Positions 42,501 to 54,500 of a stretch of 64,000 nucleotides of DNA are shown in pieces. The notes beneath the pieces were generated by a model, which was not told the DNA's origin, searched no databases, and saw only the letters and a list, made by a program, of their open reading frames with translations. The stretch comes from Siphonodentalium dalli. Lineage: Eukaryota > Mollusca > Scaphopoda > Gadilida > Siphonodentaliidae. The translations under genes were made by a program, and so were the position numbers. The stretch is from positions 196,996,052 to 197,060,051 of the forward strand of contig CP136067.1 in the NCBI GenBank assembly GCA_032622095.1, read 5' to 3'. Position 1 is the stretch's first letter; each line of letters opens with the position of its first letter.

Positions 42501-45500
42501 AATTTTTCAACTGCCTAATGGGTCATGTGTTTCATATCCAAATAAAACACATCATAACATGTATGAACCAATATTACATCTTTTTGACCTAGATAACTAA
42601 AAAAGGTAGATAAAATAACTTTTTCAGTGTGCAGCCTTAGACTAATCGATTGATAATTCACAAGTAAAATTTTGGGCTAACATACAGTGCAGCATGGTAT
42701 AATATTCAAACTGTGGACATATTTAAAAAAAAAATGAGCTGACTTGATAGATATTAATGAAGTAAAAGCCAGTTAAATATAAGATATGAATGTACAGTAA
42801 TGCCCTAAATAATCGACTCCTTAATGACAGCAGAATTATCAGGGAATTATGGGTAATTTTTCAGGATTTATTCGGAAATATGGCTTGTTGCCATTCATCG
42901 GAAAGCTCTCTGAGAGCTTTCCAATGAATGGTAACAAGCCATATTCCCGACTAAATCCTGATAAATTACCCATAATTCTGCTTTGGTTAAGGAGTCAATT
43001 ATTTAGTGCATTACTGTATGTCGCTAGTGGCCATTTGGAACACATTTAGCACATTCCCCATTCACACAATATGCCCAACAACCACAGTGATATACCCGTA
43101 ATTAAAACACACTCAAACTACATTCATTTATTAAATAATGCATGCCATTCCAAGGGATGATTACAATTAATGCATGTCTTTGCCAACTAAACTATAAATA
43201 ATTTCTTTCATTGCATGCACAATCATGATAGCACCAGTAGTCAGTAGACAATAGATAATTGATACTGGCCATGTAGGCACCTGTGTATGTACAGTAATGC
43301 CCTAAATAATCGACTCCTTAACCACAGCAGAATTATGGGTAATTTTTCAGGATTTAGTTGGACATATGGCTTGTTGCCATTCATCGGAAAGCACTCAGAT
43401 ATGGACTCGAGTTTTTCGCTCTCCAATGTCACTAGCTTAAGTTGCTTAACCACAGTGTATTTTCACTCTACGAACCCTCCAACGACTGGGGATGAACAAG
43501 AAGGACTTTTAGTCGATTCTTTTATCATTTTTTTTGTCAATTATTTAGAGCATTACTGTATGCTGGATCATGGAAGGCTGATTCTGGGGACTATAATAAA
43601 CCTTCATGATCAGTCTGTCTGTCCGTCCGTCCGTTTAGCCGTCCATTTGTCCAGCATGGCTGTCCGTCCATCAACATTTTAGTTTATGAATGATCACTTT
43701 AGTATTCCTTTATTGATCGACTCAAACAGGGACCTGCCTGGAGGGTGACTTATGAGACATCTTAGACTCCCTAAAATGTCCCTATTTTTGTCCCGGGGAG
43801 AAGTGACTTCTCTCTCATATATCAGTATGCATATATCACAAACAGCATATTTAAAGTTTATTTACTAATTATAATGGGGTTCATACTCTCTATAATGGTT
43901 TTATAATTGGGATCTTGTATAACATATACATGTATAGAGGATCTCCAACAAGTTATGTTGGGATATAAGATTTTATGAAACAAGTTTGATCAATTTGATT
44001 CACAATGAGTTGTAGACGAGTTGTGAATCAAATTTATCAAACGAGTTTCATAAAATCTTATATCCCAACATAACGAGTTGAAGATCTTGTATATCACATG
44101 AAAAAAACTTGAGCTTTATGCCTTTTTAACAAATCAAAATCTTTAAAAGAAGCTAAAAAGAAGGACTACCACTCAGTTTATCATATTAGATGATGTTACA
44201 TTTTAGTTCCTGGGCGATTGTGAGGTGGATCAGCCTAAAGGCACAGATGTTGTCAAGGAGGCCATCAGGAAGTCCAAGGTATATATTTATAGTTTAACAC
44301 CCTTATGTCACCAGACTCTCTATCCATTTGACTGTCGATCTGTCCATATCAACATTTTTTGTTTTTGGATGAAAATTGTAATATTTATTTTTTGTTCGAC
44401 TCAAAACTTGGTACAGTACGTATGTGGGTCAATTTCAAATATGGGGTCAGTCTGACAAATGTTGGTGAGATAACCCTTGCTGAATACTCCAAATTATGTT
44501 TTCAGCTGATAAATTTAGTGTTTGTTTTTCAATCGACTCTATACTTGGTACATGTATATGGTATAATATATATGGTATATGGCTTTGTGTAAACTGTGTT
44601 GAATGCGCAACCCCTTTTTCATATGTCTGTCTTCTCATCATAAATCCCAATTCTAAGTTGAATTCCGATTCAGTCTGTGCCCAAATACTTCAGATATCAG
44701 TTTTTGTTTATGCCTGAATTATTAAGGGTAAAGAATGAACAGACTAAAGGGGGACTGTACACTAAATCTGGCCATTTGTGGGACAATCTTCTATTTTAGT
44801 CAAAAGAATATATGCAACAAATGAATGAATTTGAGCCACTGATGATCGAGTGCAATATACATTCATTTACTTTATGAATGATGTAAAACAAAATGGTAAT
44901 TATAACAAAATGAGTTTATGGCTCGAGTCATTAACTTATTTTCATTATAATAACCATGTTGTTTATATTGTTCATAGAAGAATTTTGCACTTATCCATGC
45001 TGCAAATTCATTCATTTGTTGCATATATTCTGTTGACTATAATAGAAGATGGTCCCATACATTCTATTTGGCCAGATTTAGTGTACAGTACCCCTTTAAG
45101 CCATGCTGTAGAAGTGCACTTAACGTCATTGGAATGTGCTGAAAGCAAATAATTACTTGGTTTATTTTGCAGCCTGTACAGTAATGCCCTAAATAATCGA
45201 CTCCTTAACCACAGCAGAATTATGAGTAATTTTTCAGGATTTAGTCGGAAATATCGATGAATGGCAACAAGCCATATTTTCGACTAAATCCTGAAAAATT
45301 ACCCATAATTCTGCTGTGGTTAAGGAGTTGATTATTTAGGGCATTACTGTATAGTATGATTTATTTTATATTTCCTATTGATTCCAGTTCAGTAAGCAAA
45401 TAAAGAGAGCGGAAGGAATGAAGCCTCCAAAGGTGGAGCTATCAATATCAGCAGACGGTGTGAGGGTTCAAGACCCCAAAACCAAGGTAGAGTTTTGTTT

Positions 45501-48500
45501 CGATTAAAGACATATTATGGACTTGTTCGGTGCGAGAAACTGATAAGTTAGTACTTAGGCGCAATGCCAAGTGTGGGAATATTATGTAGCATTCTACTAG
45601 CATTACCGAAAATCTCAAAGAAATAAACCATAATGCTCCATCAATATCATTGCCTGAACTACGCTTAATTGTAAATATTTACATCTCGATTCAGGATGCT
45701 GCGATCGGCTATAAACTAACGCAAATTATTTCGCCAAAGAGAGTCATTGCATTTAATTAATATATAAGAATGACGGTGTGTGTTGTCAATTTGGTTTAAT
45801 ATTTGTAAAATTTAATATGCGTAAAAATAACTACTTTAGACAGTATTTGTCTCCGGTTCTATTTGATCACCCTACCGGAGTGTTTCACATCACTTTAACC
45901 CTTTCTATACTAAATGCTATACTTTTTAATTTTTTTTAAATTTATTTGTTGACTCGCTTTCTCAATGACAAGCTCTTGTGCTATAATCTGAATAATTAAA
46001 ACAAGAGGTTTTCATGAAAATTGTCCGGGGACCCTAAGTACATGTACATCTTAAAGTTTTGGCTATATTCCATAAAATAGTTTTACCCACCTACAAGGTA
46101 TGTAATATGTACATAAGAATTCTACCAGATAATGCAAGCTTTGATTGATCAAACCCTTTTAAATTTCTCAGCTCACGATGTACCAGTATCCATTACATCG
46201 GATATCCTACTGTGCCGATGATAAAACAGATAAAAGAATGCTGTCATTCATCGCCAAAGCAGAGGATACCAACAAGCATAACTGCTATGTATTCGCCAGT
46301 GACAAATGTGTGAGTAGTTAACTGATGTGCTATATAATAAACAAGCTTCAAATCATAAATATATTATACCTGTATTATAAACAAGCTTCAAATTATAGGT
46401 ATACTTTAACCCTTTACCCAACAAACCGGCCAAAAACGGCCAAATAAAGCTGCAACAGCCTAAATTATCTTGGGTCTGTCTCAATAAAACCATACAAATA
46501 TGGATATCATTGGAACCGGCTCATTGACCACATTGTGATGGTTACAGTTATGCCCTGTGCCAATGCATTCTCTTATATATGCGAGTCGACCATAGGTCGC
46601 CTCGCATATATAAGAGAATGCATTGGCCTAAAAAAAATCTTTTTTTAACACTTTTTACCATTTTTTCTTACATTCTTTAACAATTTTATAATTTTTAATG
46701 TGTTAAGCCAATGCATTCTCTTATATATGCGAGGCGACCTATGGTCGACTCGCATATATAAGAGAATGCATTGGCACAGGGCCGTTCTGTTGGGTAAAGG
46801 GTTAAGTATCACACCTATTTGACACACAACCTTCAAATGACAACTACATGTATAATGAGGTCATTTTTTTTTCCAATTTAATCGTGTGTTTATAGTTGTC
46901 TGCACTCTGCACGTTTATACCAAACTTTCCTGTTCGAAAATTATCCCAGTTATGGACTCTCTTGTCATGTCTGTTCTTTGATTAATGTTCAATTCAATAT
47001 TCTTTTATATTCGCGAATATTGGTGTGTATTCGGTTTGTTGTTCGGTTCGAAGGGAAACAAACTATTCACAGTACTCTAATAAAAGTCATATGCTGAAGT
47101 AAAGTTTATGTATTTAGCGGACTATTTTGATCACCATCTGGAATATTACACAAGCGAGCATTATTTGGTATAATAATATAGGGTTCTAAACCGCCATGTG
47201 GCTTTAAAGAGACTGAAGGCTTTAATTTAAATTGTATTCATGTGATATAACATAAAAGTCTGTGAAACAACTATCACCAACAGGTACATGACAAAATAGA
47301 TTGGCTTATTTTCATTATTAATAACTCTTAGAGCTCTTTCCATCAATGTATCACATTATTATAATCAATAAATTTGAAAAATGATCAAGGAAATATGGGT
47401 TGATACAAATATAAATCGGACCTGGCACTGAAAGGGTTAAACATTCAAAAAGGTCAAAACATTGACAAATATTGTGAATATCGTGTTCAGTCTAAATTAT
47501 TTGTGACAGTTTGTTTACATAATAATAGTTCAACTGTTAACATGCGAAATTTAATTATTTAACAATCAATAATGATCGAATATTACAAAGTTTATCTATA
47601 TTTGATCATCATTTTCTTCTTATTGCAGTGACATTTTAAAAATATTTTTTTGCACATGTACCCAATGCTGTGGGTTCCTTTATGTAAAAATCTTAATGTA
47701 ATGTTATTAAAAATTATTGTATGACATTATGAGGACACATACCAACTTAATGACCCACACAAGGACCCAAGTGTACATAGTGCTTTGTCTTCTATATAGA
47801 GTTTGTGAATGCGGATATGTGTGAAACATATTATTCTTTTTGTGTCTGTTATTATTATACCATGTGGAAAGCTAATAGCCTGGTACACAGGATAGATATC
47901 ATTCATAGAGGACAGGTCTATTCATTAGATGTCATGAATTAGTTTCAACAAATGTTTTAGGAAATTTGCTTAGTAAGGCGGTGGTCATTATATATTCATG
48001 CTTTAGGTTCCATTCTGAAAACAAAGGAGCATTCATACAAGTCGGCAAATAGTTATAGTGTGTCTGTCATTTGCAGAATGAGGTCCCCAGAGGGTGAATT
48101 TAGTTATGCTATCCCGCATGGTGGGCTAACATCACAAATTCCCTCTCTGGGGACCTCATTCTGCTTATGCCTCATCTTCTGGGAAGTTTCTGTATCCCCT
48201 AATTTGCAGAAAATAAAATGCATAATCAAGATGACTAATGGGTGAACATCACCAACTTCAACTGGGGAACTTCAATCTGATCCTAGGTCTCCCATAACAG
48301 TTGAGGCCCAAGCAGAATGAGGTTCCCAAAGGGTGAATTTTGTGATGCTAGCCCACTGTGCGGGATTAATGCGTCACTAAATTCACCCTCTGGGGACCTC
48401 ATTCTGCAAATGACACACACTATTTGCATTGCAGGCTTGTATGTGTATAATATGTACCCGGAGTGGTACTATTTATGCCTATGTATGGGATTTTAAATTC

Positions 48501-51500
48501 TATTGAGTGAGATCTGGCTTGTGAGCCCAATAAAGAGTAAAGTCTGCCACTGAATTGACATAAGGCCAACAGAATTAATGTTATGTTTCTCAGACACCGC
48601 CACCTTATACAAATATTGTCTGATGGGTGCTTTTTATGGTTAACCCTTTACCCAACAAACCGGCCAAAACCGGCCAAATAAAGCTTCAACAGCCTAAAAT
48701 ATCTTCGGTCTGTCTCAATAGAACCATACAAATATGGATATCATTGGAACCGGCTCCTTGACCACATTGTGATAGTTACAGTTATGCCCTGTGCCAATGC
48801 ATTCTCTTATATATGCGAGTCGACCACAGGTCGCCTCGCATATATAAGAGAATGCATTGGCCTAAAAAAAATCTTTTTTTAACACTTTTTACCATTTTTT
48901 CTTACATTCTTTAACAATTTTATAATTTTTAATGTGTTAAGCCAATGCATTCTCTTATATATACGAGGCGACCTATGGTCGACTCGCATATATAAGAGAA
49001 TGCATTGGCACAGGGCCATTCTGTTGGGTAAAGGGTAAACTGAAAATAAAAATCATACTCCTGCTTGGCTTCACAACGCGATGTCCACAATATCTGTCCA
49101 TAAATTAGCTAGTCACATTTCAACTTGTACAGTAATGCCCTAAATAATCGACTCCTTAACAACAGCAAAATTATGGGTAATTTTTCAGGATTTAGTCGGA
49201 AATATGGCAACAAGCCATATTTCCGATTAAATCCTGAAAAATTACTCATAATTCTACTGTGGTTAAGGAGTCGATTATTTAGGGCATTACTGTATTTTAT
49301 ATTTCCGTTTCTTATTTCTGATAATATTGAAGGTTTTTTTGTTTTTTTTTGTTTAAACTGAATGTACTTGGATTGTACAACTGACTTTAAAATTGCATTA
49401 ACACTTACTCGTGAGAACTAATTTTTCACCTCGAGCAATGTTTCTGAATACTTCGTAAGTAAACATTGAAATCCTGCCTGCTGGGAAATTGTTGTCCTAA
49501 AAAGTAGGAATAAAATATTATTATAAAAACCTGCCTGGCTAGCCATTAACCCTTTACCCAACAGAACGGCCCTGTGCCAATGCATTCTCTTATATATGTG
49601 AGTCGACCATAGGTCGCCTCGCATATATAAGAGAATGCATTGGCTTAACACATATTATAAATGATAAAAATTGTCAAAGAATGTAGAAAAATATTATAAA
49701 AATTGTTTAAAAATGTAAGAAAAAATTAAAAAATTGTTAAAGAATGTAAGAAAAAATGGTAAAAAGTGTTTTTAGGCCAATGCATTCTCTTGTATATGCG
49801 AGGCGACCTATGGTCGACTCGCATGTATAAGAGAATGCATTGGCACAGGGCATAACTGTAACCATCACAATGTGGTCAATGAACCGGTTCCAATGATATC
49901 CATATTTGTATGGTGTTATTGAGACAGACCGAAGATATTTTAGGCTGTTGAAGCTTTATTTGGGCGTTTTTGGCCGTTTTGTTGGGTAAAGGGTTAAAGT
50001 GATGTGAAACACTCCGGCTGTGTGATCAAATAGAAATGGAGTATAATCTTACTCAAAGTAGTAAATTTTACAAATATTAAACCAAATTGACAACACACAC
50101 CGTCATTCTTATATATTAATTAAATGCAATGACTCTCGATGGCAAACTCATCTGCGTTAGATAATCGCCATTTGTTGCATCCAGAATAGAGATGTAAATA
50201 ATTACAATTAAGCATAGTTCAGACGACAATATCTATGGAGTGGTATGATCCACTTCTTTGAGATTTTCGGCGATGTTAGTAGAATTTTACATTCCCATAG
50301 CCGGCATAGCGCCTGAGTACTAACTTATCAGTTTCACGCATCTGATGACCAAGTCCATAACATGTCTTTAATAAAAAGTGTTCAAGAAACAGATAATAAA
50401 TTGTTGCGTCCTAAACATTTTAATATACCAGGTACAAGCCTGAGTTTAGTGTGCCTGTCATTTGCAGAATGAGGTCCCCAGAGGGTGAATTTAGTGACGC
50501 TATCACACATAGCGGGCTAACATCACTAAATTCACACTCTGGGGACCTCATTCTGCTTAGGCCTCATCTTATCTGTAAAGTTTCTTTGTTATAAAATTTC
50601 TATAGAAACTTCTTCACAAAGCTTCTATTTCTTTTGTGTTAGTTTAGTTTCTCTATATCCCCAAATTGGCAGATGACACATTGTATAATCGAGGTTCCCA
50701 ATGGGTGTACATCACAATACTCACCATTTGGGAACTTCAATTTAAGTCTATGTCTTCCATAACAGATGAGGCGATGCAGAATGAGGTCCCAAGATAGGGA
50801 TAGCGTAATCAAATTCACCCTCTGGGGACCTCATTCTGCAAATGTGAGGCACACTAAACTCAGGCACACTAAACTCAGGCTTCCATAGGTATATATTTCA
50901 TGAACTGAACAGGATTGTAAATAAATTGTCCTTTGACTATTATATAAGGAAAAAAATTCTCTTTCTGTGGTTTTGATACCTTTCATAGGCTCATCTTGAT
51001 GATGGTGATGTATTTATGAGTCCAGGTAGGCTATTCAGTATTCATGACATGGACAAATGGGCAAAGAAAAACTTATTCTTAATATCTGATGAATCATGGA
51101 TATCTTACTTCTCAATGTTAATTCTATTTATTTTGGATGGTTTAAAGATGTCTTTGAATGTTTTTTTTTAATCAGCATCAGTGAGTTAAATTAGCAGCAA
51201 TTCTTAGTTAATTAAAAACAAATGTTGATATAAAATCCATTCAAAGACATATATATTTTTAAAATTTACTAATGCCTGCAATTAAATTTAATTACAATTA
51301 AACTTACATTACTCTAATAAACTTAAAGACATATTAAGGACTTGTTCAGGCACCTGAACACAATACATTGGTATTCAGGTGGAGGAATGTAACATTCTAC
51401 TAACATCGCCAAAAATTTCAAGCAAATCGACTGTACCACTCCATCGAAAATATCTTCTGAACTACGCCAAATTCGACAAATTGTAAATATTTACATCTCG

Positions 51501-54500
51501 ATTCGGGACTATATACTTCTTAATTCAGGACGCAACTATCGGCGATAAACTAACAAAAATTATTTTGCCATTGATAGTCACTGTTCAGTTAATATATAAA
51601 AATGACGGTGTGTGATGTCAATTTGGATGTAATATTTGTGAAAATAACTACTTTGAGCAAGATTATTCTTCATTTGCATTCTATCACCCTACTGGAGTGT
51701 TTCACATCACTTTAATGTTTATGGAGTATTCAAGCTTTATATATATGGGAAATGAAATCAAGTGACATTCCTGTGAGATACAGTAATGCCTTTAATAATC
51801 GACTCCTTAACCACAGCAGAATTATGGGTAACTTTTCAGGATTTAGTCGGAAATATGGCTTGTTGCCATTCATCGGAAAGCTCTCAGTGAAAGCTTTCCA
51901 ATGAATGGCAACAAGCCATATTTCCGACTAAATCCTGAAAAGTTACCCATAATTATTCTGTGGTTAAGGAGTCGATTATTTAGGGCATTACTGTATATAG
52001 GGTATACTCAGACGTGCTCAAACTTTATGAGGGCATTTAAAGATCAATTATAACATGGTTCTGTTGAAGATCTGGGTCCTCTTATGTTATTCCAAGGTTG
52101 AAGTACCCCAATTAGTTAACCCTTCCATGACTGGAGTTACCTCCCTTATTAACCCTTCCATGACTGGAGTTACCTCCCTTATTAAGGAGTTACCTCCCTT
52201 ATTAACCCTTCCATGACTGGAGTTACCTCCCTTATTAACCCTTCCATGACTGGAGTTACCTCCCTTATTAATCCTTCCATGACTGGAGTTACCTCCCTTA
52301 TAACCCTTCCATGACTGGAGTTACCTCCCTTATTAATCCTTCCATGACTGGAGTTACCTCCCTTATAACCCTTCCATGACTGGAGTTACCTCCCTTATTA
52401 ACCCTTCCATGATTGGAGTTACCTCCCTTATTAACCCTTCCATGACTGGATTTACCTCCCTTATTAACCCTTCCATGACTGGAGTTACCTCCCTTATTAA
52501 CCCTTCCATGACTGGAGTTACCTCCCTTATTAACCCTTCCATGACTGGAGTTACCTCCCTTATTAACCCTTCCATGACTGGAGCTTCCTGAAATTTTGCG
52601 AAAACCCTGTGCCATAGAGTGCCTCGTATATTTAAGAGAATCATTTGGCCTAACAATATTTACCTTGAGCTTGTAAACCAGTGCATTCTCTTATATATGC
52701 GAGGCTCCCTATGGAAGACTCACTTATATAAGAGAATGCACTGGCACAGGATCTTCAATGCTGCACCAGCGCAGCTCCCACCATGAAAGTGTTAATTAAT
52801 TAACCTAACATCTAGGACCTTTGCAGGCAGAGGAGATCACGCTGACAATTGGCCAGGCATTCGATTTGGCATACAGACGATTCATGGAAACATCCAGCAA
52901 AGATATGGATATCAAGAAACAGTTTTTACTTCTTCAGAGAAAGGTAATATATTACACATCATAACTGAATGGATTATAATCTTAATGATGCATAATCCGA
53001 ATTAACGCTATTTCTTTGGCTTCGGGGGTAAAAAATATCTGATTCTAGTCAAGGAACTCACCATTCAGTGATCAGATATCAATGTTTGAAATTTGTTAGT
53101 TCTTGAGATATGTAATTTTTGGCGGTCTGGCAAATATTCGTCAAGCCGACAGTCTCAGACCAAATTGCGGAAGAAGATGGATAACTCTAAAATCAAGTGG
53201 TTTTGTCTGTTAGACAATCTGGCCAAATTTTGTTAAACAAAATGTTGATAAATAACACGTTTTGGGCAATTTTATACTATAGTTGACTGTGGTTAGCATA
53301 ATTTTGGGCAATTACTCGATTCTGATAACTGAAGCGACATTTCCAAAAAATATTTTGTTGTTGGAATCTGATAATATAGGGAGTCGGCCCTATTGAAGAC
53401 TGATCAGTGGTGAACTGTGACTGATATTAATTATTATTATTATTAGTAACGGATTAGTGGCATGCATTGCAAATGAAATAAAACTGTTAGATGGGTCAGT
53501 GGTACTTTCGTTTTCAACCATACATGGCCGGTTGTCACCTTTGTAACTTGGTTTCGTTTTTACTTATTTTATATACAATACGTTTAATGACAAGTGTGCA
53601 GCTGTATTGTAAGGCCCCATTGATGAACATAAGTAACGGATACTTTATGATTTATAAGTGCACTGATAGTGGTATGCATTGCGAACGGAATGTGTCCATT
53701 TCTTTTGCGGGTAAAATGGGTGATTTTGTACTTTTGGTTTCACGAATACATGTCCGGTTGTAACCTGTGTAACTCAGGTTCGTTTTGACTTACTTTAAAC
53801 AAAGTTTCTGCTTCTTAAAATTCTTCTTGTTAATAAATGGTGGAATGTGTGCATTTCTTTTGTGGGTTAAACCATAAGACGAGTCCATTTTGTAGTTTAT
53901 TATGAACTTGTACTTTCGGTTTCGCGCATATCCGGCTGTATCCGGTGGAATTCTGAGTATTTTTACGAAGTGTCTGCTTCTTTCTTTTCAATAAATGGTG
54001 GTATCTCCCACACACAGCAGCTCTATTACAATTACCAACAGGACATTCATTACCATTTTAATTAGGTCTATATATTTATAAAATGAACACACAATAGAAA
54101 CTCATAAAAACTATGTAATCTTCATCATAAAAATTATTTTTGAAACATGAACATATTTGGCCATACCTCCCGAAAAAATCTCCTGGATTGACATTTTCAA
54201 AACTTAACAGGTCTGGTAGGGACCATCGAATCGAATTGAATACCTTTAGAACTTCAGTCTTTGGTCACTCAGTTTAACACCACTCACTGAGAGCTTTCCG
54301 ATGAATGGCAACAAGCCATATTTTCAAGGTGGCTTCACTGATTGTATTCCCTTCATTATGTCTAAACAAACTTAGCCCAAAACACATTGATTTAAAGTCA
54401 ATAAATAGCCTGTTTAATGTTGATACAAAGTATTAGGAAGAGTAGTTTAAAATATATAACTACAATTAACTAACTCTTCAACCCTTTTGAAAGTGTTAAC

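Noticed and set aside
52298-52656. Repeat proteins with 11-residue periods on both strands
   Set aside because: They mirror the 33-bp array that grew from a family T end.
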